The translations under genes and the position numbers were made by a program. The notes under the pieces were generated by a model, which made no database searches, had not been told where the DNA came from, and worked only from the letters and a program-made list of their open reading frames with translations. From NCBI RefSeq assembly GCF_025961475.1, contig NZ_JAOQNS010000017.1, positions 1-64,000 of the forward strand: DNA of 64,000 bases. Direction: 5' to 3'. Shown here piece by piece: positions 33,123 to 42,219 of this stretch. This DNA is from Rhodobium gokarnense. GTDB lineage: Bacteria > Pseudomonadota > Alphaproteobacteria > Rhizobiales > Rhodobiaceae. How positions within the stretch are numbered: the stretch's first letter is position 1; every line of letters begins with the position of its first letter.

Positions 33123-34148
33123 TCAGAAGACCGGGATGATCTCGTCCATGTCGACGTCGGTGATCTCGCGGCCGGTAATGCCGACTTCCGGGATCGCCGG
33201 GAATTCCGTGTCGTACTTGTCGAGCACGGCCTTCAGGTTGAGCATCGCCCGCTTCCAGTTTTCCTTCTTTTCCTCATAGGTCGGAATGCCGAAGCCGGCG
33301 GCGCGCGCGACTTCCTCGGCCTCGCGCTGGGTGGCGATGAAGTCGGACGGGATGTCCCAGAACTCCTCCGGCGGCTCGAACAGGACCGCCGACAGGAACA
33401 GGTAGCCGGCGCGGATCTGCTTGGTGATGATCGGCTTTTCCTCGTCGGTGAGGTTCGGGTAGTCGCGCTCCATCAGCGACATGCAGATCGCCATGTGCCG
33501 GCCCTCGTCGCGGCCGATATTCTTGAATGCCTCCTGGAACACCGGCTCCGAACAGCCCTTGGCCATCTGGTGGAAGATGGTGGCGGCGGCAATCTCGCCC
33601 ATCAGGAAGGAGGAGAAGAGGACGGCCAGCGAATATTTCGGCACCGCCTTCTTGTAGCCGTTCCAGTAGCGCCCGCCGTTGAAATAGAGCCACTTGGCGT
33701 TGCGCTGCAGGCGCCGTCCGAGGTCGGTCTTCGGCTCGTAGGAAATGGCGTCCGGATGGTCGAGCAGCTTGGTGATGGTCAGGCCGCACATCTGCTCGTG
33801 GTTCTGCTCGTCGCGGGTGACCGAGAAGAAGCAGCGGCGGACCGGGTCCTCCTCATGCTCCTCGTAGCACTTGATCAGCGCCTCGGCGAAGACCGGCGGG
33901 GCGGAGGCATCGAACACCGACAGGATCGTCCACCAATAGGCGATCGCCTCTCGTTCCTCCCAGGAATAGCGCTCCGGGTCGAAGGTGTCCCAGGACAGCT
34001 TCTTGGGGTCCCAGACCTCGCGCTGGGCGGCGTCCCAGATCTCTTCCATCTTCTGGGTCTTGCGGACCCAGGTCAGCGGATAGACGTTGGGCTGATCCGT
34101 CTCCGGCGGGAATTCCATCTTGTCGGCGAAGCGTTCTCTCTCGGCCAT
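33123..34148 (-). CDS. R2-like/ferritin-like diiron carboxylate protein, probable oxygenase
   Basis: 341 aa, helical. Two metal half-sites in the order of R2-like and bacterial multicomponent monooxygenases are visible: D80 (SVFDASAP), E114-x-x-H117 (RDEQNHEQM), E185 (LMGEIAAATIFH) and E215-x-x-H218 (RDEGRHMAI). The N-terminal EVWDPKKLSWDTFDPERYSW recalls the start of R2-like oxidases. It is shorter than MMO/toluene hydroxylase alpha chains, and no beta, gamma or effector subunits accompany it. With its own reductase downstream it should activate O2 for hydroxylation, desaturation or another oxidation. GGAG precedes the ATG. I do not recognise the subfamily. Confidence 0.85.
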   Translation of the reverse strand: MAERERFADKMEFPPETDQPNVYPLTWVRKTQKMEEIWDAAQREVWDPKKLSWDTFDPERYSWEEREAIAYWWTILSVFDASAPPVFAEALIKCYEEHEEDPVRRCFFSVTRDEQNHEQMCGLTITKLLDHPDAISYEPKTDLGRRLQRNAKWLYFNGGRYWNGYKKAVPKYSLAVLFSSFLMGEIAAATIFHQMAKGCSEPVFQEAFKNIGRDEGRHMAICMSLMERDYPNLTDEEKPIITKQIRAGYLFLSAVLFEPPEEFWDIPSDFIATQREAEEVARAAGFGIPTYEEKKENWKRAMLNLKAVLDKYDTEFPAIPEVGITGREITDVDMDEIIPVF

Positions 34149-34449
34149 TTTCGGCTCCTGTCCTTGGGGTCGTTTCGGCGCCTTTTCTAAAAAAGGCGCT
34201 CCCGATGTCGTTGTTGTTTCCGGCGCGTCAGCGGTCCGGGTTTCTTGCGGCAACTGGTCGCAGCCGATGCTGGATCGAAACCTATGTTACGAAAAATGGC
34301 ATTGCAATCGAAATTTGGTTACATCTCGTATAAATTAATTGTCCGAGCCATTCGCTCGGCCTATAGGCGGCACTGCGAAATCGTAATGGCGACGTCGCGC
34401 CATTCGTGTAATCTCGCCCCATCCAGTTGTTTTTCGGGAGAAAATCGCC
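34149..34449. other. Divergent promoter region of the diiron gene
   Basis: 301 nt. It holds an inverted repeat GCGCCTTTT-N4-AAAAGGCGC (34178-34200) in the diiron leader, just upstream of its ribosome site, and an AT-rich core (34275-34350) with two TTAC words that should carry the promoters of the diiron gene and the exported protein at 34450. No ORF of note. Confidence 0.6.
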
Positions 34450-34938
34450 GTGCGTCTCATCCTGACAGCAATCGCCTTGCTGGCCGCCTCGGTGATCCAG
34501 GCCGCCGGCGCCGACTATTTCTGGGTCAGTTCAAAGACCGATACCGGCGCCTCGGCCGGCCTCGTCGGCTGCAATGAATGCGACGACATCGCCCTCTGGC
34601 TCGACTGCGACCGCGCCACCCAGACGGTGCGCATCTCGCTGTTCTCCAGCCACCTTGCCGAGCCGCCGACCAAGCCGCGGCAGATGCAGGCGACCTTCTT
34701 CGTCGACGATCGCAAGCTGCGCCGCGCGGCCGGGATCGTGCGCGACGAGATGAACGCCGCCTGGCTGCCGCTCGTCACCATCAATCGCTTCGATCCGCTG
34801 CTGGGCCGCCTCGTCAAAGGGACCTCGCTCGCCATCGAGATCGACGGCAAGCGCTCCGAGCACTCGCTTGAGGGCGCCGAGGAGCACCTCGCCAAGATGC
34901 GCCGCCAGTGCGCCCGGCCGCTGGTGTCCAATCCTTAG
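34450..34938 (+). CDS. Exported protein of unknown function
   Basis: 162 aa, GTG start after GGGAG. Signal peptide (LILTAIALLAASVIQAAGA, cleavage near residue 20). The mature part has Cys in VGCNECDDIALWLDCDR and near the C-terminus (RRQCARPL), possible disulfides. Mixed alpha/beta, no known domain recognised. Divergent from the diiron gene. Followed directly by a palindromic repeat and a bidirectional terminator. Confidence 0.75.
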   Translation: MRLILTAIALLAASVIQAAGADYFWVSSKTDTGASAGLVGCNECDDIALWLDCDRATQTVRISLFSSHLAEPPTKPRQMQATFFVDDRKLRRAAGIVRDEMNAAWLPLVTINRFDPLLGRLVKGTSLAIEIDGKRSEHSLEGAEEHLAKMRRQCARPLVSNP

Positions 34939-35042
34939 AGCGCTTTCCCAAAAAGTTGATAGACTTTTTGGATAAGAAATCGCGGCAAAACAAAGACCTA
35001 AAGCATGTTACGTGTTTCAGAAAAAACGCAACATGCTTTATG
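34939..35042. repeat. Rhizobiales-type palindromic intergenic element, copy 2
   Basis: Same two-hairpin plan as 5733-5834: AGAGCG-type start, CCCAAAAAGTTGATAGACTT facing TTGG, linker GCAAAACAAAGACC, then AAAGCATGTT facing AACATGCTTT. Arm sequences have drifted together, so base pairing is kept while primary sequence differs, which implies selection for or spread as structured elements. Confidence 0.75.
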
Positions 35043-35068
35043 GCGACGCAACGTTTCCGAGCTGACGA

Positions 35069-35101
35069 AAAAGGCGGGGCGACTGGGTCGCTCCGCCTTT
35101 T
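35069..35101. terminator. Bidirectional terminator
   Basis: AAAAGGCGG...CCGCCTTTT stem extended by GCGAC/GTCGC around a short loop; A-run before and T-run after on both strands. It lies between the convergent genes 34450-34938 (+) and 35124-36539 (-), so it can serve both. Confidence 0.85.
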
Positions 35102-35123
35102 GTCTGTCACACGATACGGTCCG

Positions 35124-36539
35124 TCAGTTGCCGGCGATGTCCTGAAGCGTGTCGGAGAGCGCCGTGCCGTCGGTGACGATGTCGTCGATCAGCCAGGAGT
35201 CGTCCAGCGTGACGAGGGTGTAGACCAGTTCGTGGGTCTTGGAGTCCCCGCCGAGCGTGTTGGTGAACTTGACCGTCACCGTCGCCGTATCGCCGTCGAT
35301 CTTCGGTTCGGAAATCGACAGGTCGGTGATGTTGTAGTCCTGGCCCGGCACGATCGGGTTGAAGTCGAGTTCCTCCGAACCGTTCTTTTCCTTCATCGCC
35401 GCTTCCGCCGCCTCGACCAGCTCCAGCATGTGGTCGGAGAAGTACCAGAGCCGGCGGTTCTTCGCCCATACGCCCACATCCGGGTCGGGCAGGGTGTAGA
35501 TGTCGGCAATGAGCGCGCGCGGGCCGTCATCCGTCACATCGGCCGTGGCCGCTTCCGGCTCGTCGGCGTCGGGCGCCTCGGAGGCTTCAGCGGTCTCGGC
35601 GATGGCGTCGGGCTGCTCGGCGCCGTCGTCCGCGTTCTCGGCCCCTGCGTTTTCGGCCTCCTCGGCCTTCCGTCTGGCTTCGGCCGCTTCGGCAAGGATG
35701 TCGCGCGGCTTGGCGCGGCGCGGGGCGGTCGCCTCGGGCGCCTCGCTTTCGGCCGGCTCGGCCGAGGCCTCGTCGCTCGGCGCGTCCTCGGCAGTGGCCT
35801 CGTCGGCACCGTTCGCATCCTCGGGCATGTCGGCCATGTCCTCATCGGCAGCGCGGTCGTCCGCTGCGTCGTCGGCGGTATCCGGCTCGTCGGCCGGCGC
35901 GGCCTCGGCGACCTTCGGCTGGGGAGGCTTCGGCTTTGCGGCCGGTGCGGTCGGCGCCAGGTCGTCGGTAATCGGCGCTCTGGCGCGCTCGGTCCGCGGT
36001 GCAGCGCGCGGCTCGGTACGGGGCTCAGTCCGGGGCTGCTGCCGGGCGACGCCTCGGCGCTGCTCGGCGCGGGCCGCGGCCAGTTCGCGATGGAGGCGCC
36101 TGGTGATGCGGCCGTTGCCGCGAATGCCACGGTCGGCGAGGAACTGGCGGATCGTCTCCGCCGTCTGCTCGCCATAGAGCCCGTCGACCGGCCCCGGATC
36201 GTAGCCGAGTTCGGTGAGCTGGCGCTGCACGGAGCGCACCTGCGGCTGGTCGGGTCCCTGGCGGACAACGGGTGCGGGCGGCGCCACGGGATCGGGCGCG
36301 CGTCGGATTACCGGCCCGGAGCCGAGGCAGCGCCGCGAGACGCAGCGCCGGTAACCGGGATGGTTGATGCTGCCGAAATCGTCAAGGCAGGTCCGGGCGC
36401 AGCGCTGCACGTCGCCGCGCTGGGCCGCGGCCGGTGTCGCCAGCAGCGATGGCACCAGGGTGGCCAGCGCCAGCGCGAAAAACGCCGCCGGAAGGCGGAA
36501 AAAGCCTCGGGTTTCTGCTGAAGTCGCCGAAACGGTCAT
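35124..36539 (-). CDS. Exported peptidoglycan-binding-domain protein with acidic linker
   Basis: 471 aa. Signal peptide (residues 1-40). Cys pairs in CARTCLDDFG and CVSRRCLG follow, then a PG_binding_1 repeat (VRSVQRQLTELGYDPGPVDG to ~150). Residues ~185-330 are an Ala/Glu/Asp/Pro-rich low-complexity linker. The C-terminal ~120 residues form a folded domain (DGDTATVTVKFTNTLGGDS, WLIDDIVTDG) resembling DUF3828-like periplasmic domains. GGGGAGA precedes the ATG. A cell-envelope role is likely; it is not an enzyme I can name. Confidence 0.8.
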   Translation of the reverse strand: MTVSATSAETRGFFRLPAAFFALALATLVPSLLATPAAAQRGDVQRCARTCLDDFGSINHPGYRRCVSRRCLGSGPVIRRAPDPVAPPAPVVRQGPDQPQVRSVQRQLTELGYDPGPVDGLYGEQTAETIRQFLADRGIRGNGRITRRLHRELAAARAEQRRGVARQQPRTEPRTEPRAAPRTERARAPITDDLAPTAPAAKPKPPQPKVAEAAPADEPDTADDAADDRAADEDMADMPEDANGADEATAEDAPSDEASAEPAESEAPEATAPRRAKPRDILAEAAEARRKAEEAENAGAENADDGAEQPDAIAETAEASEAPDADEPEAATADVTDDGPRALIADIYTLPDPDVGVWAKNRRLWYFSDHMLELVEAAEAAMKEKNGSEELDFNPIVPGQDYNITDLSISEPKIDGDTATVTVKFTNTLGGDSKTHELVYTLVTLDDSWLIDDIVTDGTALSDTLQDIAGN

Positions 36540-36701
36540 GAAATCTCCCCGCATAGAGGTAGCGCCCCGCCACCGCGTTGTTAGCCGCGGCGTGCGGCGC
36601 AAAAAGGGCCACGTTCGGAAAAACCGACTGTAACGGGTGTCGCCCGCACCTGGGAACCGGTTTTGCGGCAAGGAGAGGGGAAAAAAGCGAACAGCAAAAC
36701 G

Positions 36702-36731
36702 ATGGCGCGTCCGTTGGATCGGACGCGCCAT
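36702..36731 (-). terminator. dxs terminator
   Basis: Perfect 12-bp stem ATGGCGCGTCCG / CGGACGCGCCAT with a 6-nt loop; on the minus strand it is followed by CGTTTTGCTGTTCGCTTTTTT. It starts 36 nt past the dxs stop codon. Confidence 0.8.
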
Positions 36732-36766
36732 GCGCTTGAGCGTTTCGTTCAGCGGCAACCGCGCGT

Positions 36767-38686
36767 TTACGCCCGCCGGAAGTCGGAAACAGTCTGGTGG
36801 CCGAGCGCCTCGAAGACCTTGGAGACGATGCCCTTGGCGTCGAGCCCGACCTCGCCGTAGATCGCCTCGGTGCTGCCATGGTCGAGGAAGGCGTCGGGCA
36901 GGTGCAGCGAGCGGACCTTGAGGCTGTTTTCCAGGAGCCCGTCATCGGCGAGGAAGTCGAAGACCTGGGCGGAGAAGCCGCCGACGGAGCCTTCTTCGAC
37001 GATGATCAGGACCTCGTGATTGCCGGCAAGCCGGCTGATCAGATCGCGGTCGAGCGGCTTGGCGAAGCGGGCGTCGGCAACGGTCGTCGAAAGTCCTGCC
37101 GCGTCCAGTTCGTCGGCGGCGGTGAGGCACTGGCCGAGCCGCGCGCCGATCGACAGCAGCGCCACCTTGGAGCCCTTGCGCAGGATCCGGCCGCGGCCGA
37201 TCTCCAGCACCTCGCCCTTTTCCGGCATCTCCACGCCGCGGCCCTCGCCGCGCGGATAGCGGAACGCGATCGGGCCGTCATTATAGGCGGCGGCGGTCGT
37301 CACCATGTGGACGAGGTCCGCCTCGTCGGCGGCGGCCATCACCACCATGTTCGGCAGGCAGGAGAGATAGGCAAGGTCGAAGGCGCCGGCATGGGTGGCG
37401 CCGTCGGCGCCGACGATCCCGGCCCGGTCGATGGCAAAGCGCACCGGCAGGCCCTGGATGGCGACGTCGTGCACCACCTGGTCGTAGGCGCGCTGCAGGA
37501 AGGTCGAATAGATGGCGCAGAACGGCTTCAGCCCTTCCGCGGCAAGGCCGGCGGAGAAGGTGACGGCATGCTGTTCGGCAATGCCGACGTCGAAGAAGCG
37601 CTTGGGGTATTTCTCGGCGAACTTGTCGAGGCCGGTGCCGGCGGGCATCGCCGCGGTCACGGCGACGATCTTGTCGTCCCTGGCCGCTTCCTCGGTGATC
37701 GCCTCGGCGAACACCTTGGTGTAGGAGGGCGCCGTCCCCGCCGATTTCACCTGCGCGCCGGTGACCACGTCGAACTTGGCGACGCCGTGATACTTGTCGG
37801 TGGAGCGCTCGGCCGGCTCGTAGCCCTTGCCCTTCTGGGTGACGACATGGACGAGGATCGGCCCGTCCTTGACGTCGCGCACATTCTTCAGGACCGGCAG
37901 CAGGTGGTCGAGGTTGTGGCCGTCGATCGGGCCGACATAGTAAAAGCCCAGCTCTTCGAACAGCGTGCCGCCCGTCCACATGCCGCGGGCGTATTCTTCC
38001 GCGCGCGAGACCGGCTCGTGAAAGATCTTCGGCATTCGCCTGAGCAGTTGCTTGCCCATATCGCGGAGCTGCAGGAAGGTGCGGCTCGAGACCAGCCGGG
38101 CAAGGTAGGAACTCATGGCGCCGACCGGCGGGGCGATCGACATCTCGTTGTCGTTGAGGATGACGATCAGCCGGGATTCCTGGGCGCCGGCATTGTTCAT
38201 CGCCTCATAGGCCATGCCGGCCGACATCGAGCCGTCACCGATGACCGCGATGACGTTGTTCTGCTTGCCGGCAAGGTCGCGGGCGACGGCAAAGCCGAGG
38301 CCGGCGGAGATCGAGGTCGAGGAATGGCCGGCGCCGAACGGGTCGTAGCCGGATTCCTTGCGCTTGGTGAAGCCGGAAAGGCCGCCGCCCTGGCGCAGGG
38401 TGCGGATGCGGTCACGGCGCTCGGTCAGGATTTTGTGCGGATAGCACTGGTGGCCGACGTCCCAGATCAGCCGGTCGTCCGGCGTATCGAAGATGTAATG
38501 CAGGGCGACGGTGAGCTCGACGACGCCGAGGCCGGCGCCGAGATGGCCGCCGGTGACCGATACGGTGTCGATCACCTCCTCGCGCAGCTCATCGGCGAGC
38601 TGCCGCAACTGGGCGGGGTCGAGCTTCCTGAGGTCGGCGGGGCTGCTCACCTGATCGAGCAGCGGGGTGTTCGGTTTGTCTGTCAC
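36767..38686 (-). CDS. dxs: 1-deoxy-D-xylulose-5-phosphate synthase
   Basis: 639 aa ThDP-dependent transketolase-like enzyme; pyruvate + glyceraldehyde 3-phosphate to DXP, first step of the MEP isoprenoid pathway. Visible: [33 protein letters not shown], the ThDP motif [15 protein letters not shown], and [17 protein letters not shown] with the catalytic Glu. GTG start at 38686. A GTGTCAA-N6-TTGACAC dyad lies about 70 nt upstream. Isolated from tlyA but near xseB and the HDAC gene. Confidence 0.96.
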   Translation of the reverse strand: MTDKPNTPLLDQVSSPADLRKLDPAQLRQLADELREEVIDTVSVTGGHLGAGLGVVELTVALHYIFDTPDDRLIWDVGHQCYPHKILTERRDRIRTLRQGGGLSGFTKRKESGYDPFGAGHSSTSISAGLGFAVARDLAGKQNNVIAVIGDGSMSAGMAYEAMNNAGAQESRLIVILNDNEMSIAPPVGAMSSYLARLVSSRTFLQLRDMGKQLLRRMPKIFHEPVSRAEEYARGMWTGGTLFEELGFYYVGPIDGHNLDHLLPVLKNVRDVKDGPILVHVVTQKGKGYEPAERSTDKYHGVAKFDVVTGAQVKSAGTAPSYTKVFAEAITEEAARDDKIVAVTAAMPAGTGLDKFAEKYPKRFFDVGIAEQHAVTFSAGLAAEGLKPFCAIYSTFLQRAYDQVVHDVAIQGLPVRFAIDRAGIVGADGATHAGAFDLAYLSCLPNMVVMAAADEADLVHMVTTAAAYNDGPIAFRYPRGEGRGVEMPEKGEVLEIGRGRILRKGSKVALLSIGARLGQCLTAADELDAAGLSTTVADARFAKPLDRDLISRLAGNHEVLIIVEEGSVGGFSAQVFDFLADDGLLENSLKVRSLHLPDAFLDHGSTEAIYGEVGLDAKGIVSKVFEALGHQTVSDFRRA

Positions 38687-38753
38687 GTCCGTATCGCACT
38701 GTCAGAATTCGGAAAACACCAAGCCTTATAGCAAGGGCACAAGAACCGTAAAC

Positions 38754-38773
38754 GTGTCAAGTAAAATTGACAC
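38754..38773. promoter_or_regulatory. Perfect 7-bp dyad upstream of dxs
   Basis: GTGTCAA-GTAAAA-TTGACAC. On the minus strand the TTGACA could be a -35, but the nearest TATAAG is 24 nt away, so a regulator site is as likely as a promoter. It lies between the pirin stop and dxs start. Confidence 0.45.
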
Positions 38774-38824
38774 ATGAGGCTCCGCGGCCAATTGCGGCAG
38801 GCGATCTGTCAACAAGGCTAGACA

Positions 38825-39709
38825 CTACTGCTCCGGCAAGGGGACGAACTCGGTCTCGTCGCCGGCAACGAGCGGGAACCGGCCGGCCTTCCAGTCGGCC
38901 TTGGCGTCCTCGATCCGCTCCTTGGACGAGGAAACGAAATTCCACCAGATGTGGCGCGGCCCGTCGGCCGTCGGCCCGCCGAGAAGGGCGACCCGGGACT
39001 CTTCTTCGGCCTTCAGGATGGTGGCATGGCCGGGCGCCAGCACCGCCAGCTCGCCGGCCGAAAAGGTGCTGCCCGCAAGGTCGATGCGTCCGGAGAGCAC
39101 ATAGACCGCGCGCTCCTCGTGGTCGGCATCGACCGGCACGGCCGCGCCGGGATCGAGCGCGATGTCGGCAAAGACGAGGTCGGCGACGGTCTCCACCTCC
39201 GACGTCGCGCCCCACAGCGTGCCGGCGACCACCGTCACGTCGATGCCGTTGCCGACGACGGTCGCAACCTCGTCGTTCGAATAATGGATGAAGGACGGGT
39301 CCGTCTCCTCGCGGTCCTTCGGCAGCGCGACCCAGAACTGCAGCCCGAAGAGGTCGTGCGTTTTCGCACGGGCCTCCTCCGGCGAGCGCTCCGAATGGGC
39401 AATGCCCCGCCCGGCCGTCATCCAGTTGACCTCGCCGGGCCGGATCACCTGGGCATGGCCCTCAGAGTCCCGGTGCATCAGCGCGCCGGAATAGAGATAG
39501 GTGAGGGTGGAGAGCCCGATATGCGGGTGCGGGCGCACGTCGATGCCGGTGCCGGTGAGGAATTCGGCCGGTCCCATCTGGTCGAGGAAGATGAACGGCC
39601 CGACCATGCGCCGGCGCGCCGAGGGCAGCACCCGCGCCACCTCGAAGCCGCCGAGATCGCGCGTGCGCGCGGCGATCACCGTGTCGATGGCCGGATTGTC
39701 GGCGCTCAT
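38825..39709 (-). CDS. Pirin family protein
   Basis: 294 aa bicupin. The N-terminal metal site is visible as RPHPHIGLSTLTYLYSGALM with a later H and E in RGIAHSERSPEE; VNWMTAGRG is the family signature. Bacterial pirins are iron-binding, some with quercetin dioxygenase activity, others regulatory. It sits between xseB and dxs, which usually adjoin more closely in Rhizobiales, so it may be an insertion in that block. Confidence 0.92.
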   Translation of the reverse strand: MSADNPAIDTVIAARTRDLGGFEVARVLPSARRRMVGPFIFLDQMGPAEFLTGTGIDVRPHPHIGLSTLTYLYSGALMHRDSEGHAQVIRPGEVNWMTAGRGIAHSERSPEEARAKTHDLFGLQFWVALPKDREETDPSFIHYSNDEVATVVGNGIDVTVVAGTLWGATSEVETVADLVFADIALDPGAAVPVDADHEERAVYVLSGRIDLAGSTFSAGELAVLAPGHATILKAEEESRVALLGGPTADGPRHIWWNFVSSSKERIEDAKADWKAGRFPLVAGDETEFVPLPEQ

Positions 39710-39849
39710 GCGCCGGTCCGGTGGCTGGACGTTGGATGGCCGGGCATTGGCGGGCGAACCATGGGCAAGCTCCCGAAAGACTGCAGTGCAGAAAGATGGG
39801 GCGCGCGGCGCGGCTTGCCAGTATTTTCAGGTGAGCGGCGTGTTTTTGG

Positions 39850-40119
39850 TTACTCGACGTCGAGCGGTTCGGTGCCGACCGGATTGCCCTCGCCGTCGGT
39901 GCGGATCTTCTCCACCTTGGCCTCGGCCGCCTTGAGGAGCGTGTCGCAGTGCTTCTTCAGCGCTTCGCCGCGCTCGTAGATGGCGATGGATTCGGCAAGC
40001 GGGACGTCGCCGCGCTCCAGCTTTTCGACGATGGTCTCCAGCTCCGCCAGCGCCTTCTCGAAGCTCATGTCGGCAATGTCGGCCCCGGCTTCCGCTCCGC
40101 GCGCGCTTTTCTCGGCCAC
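39850..40119 (-). CDS. xseB: Exodeoxyribonuclease VII small subunit
   Basis: 89 aa, small helical subunit. The family core is [20 protein letters not shown], then [19 protein letters not shown], with C-terminal KVEKI. GTG at 40119 (VAEKSARG) has AAGGGA upstream; starting at the internal Met (MSFEKAL, residue 18) would leave the core intact, so the exact start is less sure. The large subunit xseA is not in the window. Confidence 0.92.
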   Translation of the reverse strand: MAEKSARGAEAGADIADMSFEKALAELETIVEKLERGDVPLAESIAIYERGEALKKHCDTLLKAAEAKVEKIRTDGEGNPVGTEPLDVE

Positions 40120-40221
40120 TCCGCGATCCCTTCGTTGATGACGGGCAGGCGGCCCGCTGATTCCCCTCGCGCCCAAGGATTTGCCGTCGAGCCCCAAAGG
40201 TCAACCCGGCGATGCCGGGCG

Positions 40222-41148
40222 TCAGGAGCCCATCAGCGACAGCACATGGGCAGCGGTGGAGCGGGCGAGGGATTCCAGGTCGTAGCCGCCTTCCAGGAGC
40301 GAGACCACGCGGCCCTCGCAGGTGCGGTCGGCGATGTCCATCAGCTTCTTGGTCGCCCAGGCGAAATCGGCCTCCACCAGGTTGAGATGGGCGAGCGGGT
40401 CGCGGGCGTGGCCGTCGAAGCCTGCCGAGATGATGATCAGGTCCGGCTTGAACTTCTCCACCGCCGGCAGGATCGCGATGTCGAACGCCTCGCGGAATTC
40501 TGCCCCGCCCGCGCCCGGATCGAGTGGCGCGTTGACGATGTTGCCGACGCCGGTCTCGTTCGCCGCCCCGGTGCCCGGATAGAGCGGGAACTGGTGCGTG
40601 GAGGCGTACATCACGGTGGGGTCGTTCCAGAAGATGTCCTGGGTGCCGTTGCCGTGATGGACGTCGAAATCGATGATCGCGACACGCTCCGCGCCGTGCT
40701 TCCTCTGCGCCTGGCGGGCGCCGATGGCAGCATTGTTGAAGAGGCAGAAGCCCATCGAGGTGTCGGCCTCGGCATGGTGCCCCGGCGGGCGGATCGCGCA
40801 AAAGGCGTTCTGGACGATCCCCTTCATGACGTCGTCGACGGCAAGGATTGCCGCGCCGGCCGCCCGCGAGGCCGCCTCCCAGCTTCCCGACGACACGGTG
40901 GTGTCGGAATCGAGATGGGCAACGCCCTCCATCGGGATCGACGCCTCGACGTCGAGGATGTGCTCTTCCGGATGGGCGAACAGCAGTTGTTCCATCGTGG
41001 CCTTCGGCGGCACGTCCCGCTGCAGCGACTGGAAACGCTCATGTTCCAGGATGCGGTCGATGGCGCGTAGGCGGTCGGCGCGCTCCGGATGGCCGAGCGG
41101 CGTGACGTGTTCCAGGAACACGGGGTGCGAAATGTAAAGCGTGGCCAA
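40222..41148 (-). CDS. Histone-deacetylase family (acetylpolyamine-type) hydrolase
   Basis: 308 aa class II HDAC-like deacetylase. Zinc and catalytic motifs: RPPGHHAEADTSMGFCLFNN, IIDFDVHHGNGTQ, AGFDGHARDP and LEGGYDLESLA. Bacterial members deacetylate acetylpolyamines or proteins. No ATG in frame near the start: TTG at 41148 preceded by AGGAAA gives MATLYISHP, which matches the family start. Upstream of xseB by 102 nt, an arrangement common in alphaproteobacteria. Confidence 0.92.
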   Translation of the reverse strand: MATLYISHPVFLEHVTPLGHPERADRLRAIDRILEHERFQSLQRDVPPKATMEQLLFAHPEEHILDVEASIPMEGVAHLDSDTTVSSGSWEAASRAAGAAILAVDDVMKGIVQNAFCAIRPPGHHAEADTSMGFCLFNNAAIGARQAQRKHGAERVAIIDFDVHHGNGTQDIFWNDPTVMYASTHQFPLYPGTGAANETGVGNIVNAPLDPGAGGAEFREAFDIAILPAVEKFKPDLIIISAGFDGHARDPLAHLNLVEADFAWATKKLMDIADRTCEGRVVSLLEGGYDLESLARSTAAHVLSLMGS

Positions 41149-41217
41149 TGGCGTTTCCTGTAACTCCCGGGTTGGAAATCAGACGATGGAGCCGGGACGC
41201 TTGTCAACAAGTGTATT

Positions 41218-42219
41218 TTACGGACGATGCATATTTCGCGGTGCAGCCGCCCTGGAAAGCCGGTCGCGGATCGCCTCGCCGAGCCCGTCATCGGGGATCG
41301 GCATGACGGCGATGGTCGCCGCGCCGCTGGCGTCGAGCCGGCGCATCAGGCCGAAGAGAGCCTTGGCGGCTTCCGTCAGATCCCCGGCCGGCGAGAGGTT
41401 GGCAACGGCAATGGCGCCGTCCGCTCCGGGCGGCAATTCCGGCCCGAAGGCAAGCAGCGCCTCGCCGGGCCGCACGTCCTCCGCATCGAGCCTGACCTTG
41501 GCATCGGGCGCATAGTGCGAGGCGAGCATGCCTGGCGCCGAGGGCCTGTCCGCGGCGTCCGTCGGCGCCGCAAGGGGCCGGCCGAGAAGCTCTTCGATGG
41601 CGCCGCGGGGAATGCCGCCGGGACGGAGGAGCACCGGGTCGGGGCCGACGGTGGCGACGATCGTCGATTCCACGCCGACGGGCGTCGGCCCGCAGTCGAC
41701 GATGCCGGCGATCCGCTCGCCGAGATCGGCCGCGACGGCTTCGGCCGTGGTCGTGCTGATCCGTCCGGAGCGGTTGGCGCTGGGGGCGGCGAGCGGCCGG
41801 CCGAGGGCGGCCGTCAGCGCCCGCGTCACGCGGGTCGCCGGCACCCGGAGCCCGACCGTCGACAGCCCGGCGGTCGCCAGATCGCAGATCGGCGAGGTGC
41901 TGCGGCGCTCCACGACGAGGGTCAGCGGCCCTGGCCAGAACGCCTCGGCCAGCGTGCGCGCCGCCGCGTCGAAGACGCCGTGGCGTTCCGCGGCGTCCAG
42001 ATCCTCCACATGGGAAATCAGCGGGTTGAAGCTCGGCCGCTCCTTGGCGGCAAAGATGCCGGCGACGGCATCGGCGTTCGTGGCGTCGGCCGCAAGCCCG
42101 TAAACCGTCTCGGTCGGCACGGCGACAAGCCTTCCGGCGCCAAGGTTCCGGAGCGCCTCGGCAAAGCCGGGGTCGTCGTCGAAATGCTTTTGAAGAGGGT
42201 CTATGGGCCAGATTTTCAT
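41218..42219 (-). CDS. tsaC: L-threonylcarbamoyladenylate synthase (Sua5/YrdC)
   Basis: 333 aa. YrdC domain (residues ~20-210) with VPTETVYGLAADATN, KERPSFNPLISHV, GLRVPATRVTRAL and SANRSGRISTT; then the Sua5 C-terminal domain after a linker with PGMLASHYAP. It makes threonylcarbamoyl-AMP for tRNA t6A37. The Sua5 long form is usual in this class. Start ATG at 42219. Confidence 0.95.
   Translation of the reverse strand: MKIWPIDPLQKHFDDDPGFAEALRNLGAGRLVAVPTETVYGLAADATNADAVAGIFAAKERPSFNPLISHVEDLDAAERHGVFDAAARTLAEAFWPGPLTLVVERRSTSPICDLATAGLSTVGLRVPATRVTRALTAALGRPLAAPSANRSGRISTTTAEAVAADLGERIAGIVDCGPTPVGVESTIVATVGPDPVLLRPGGIPRGAIEELLGRPLAAPTDAADRPSAPGMLASHYAPDAKVRLDAEDVRPGEALLAFGPELPPGADGAIAVANLSPAGDLTEAAKALFGLMRRLDASGAATIAVMPIPDDGLGEAIRDRLSRAAAPRNMHRP

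Noticed and set aside
31788-34190. 800-codon plus-strand frame
   Set aside because: It is antisense to both the reductase and the diiron gene, which have complete active-site motifs.
36797-38731. 644-codon plus-strand frame
   Set aside because: Antisense of dxs.
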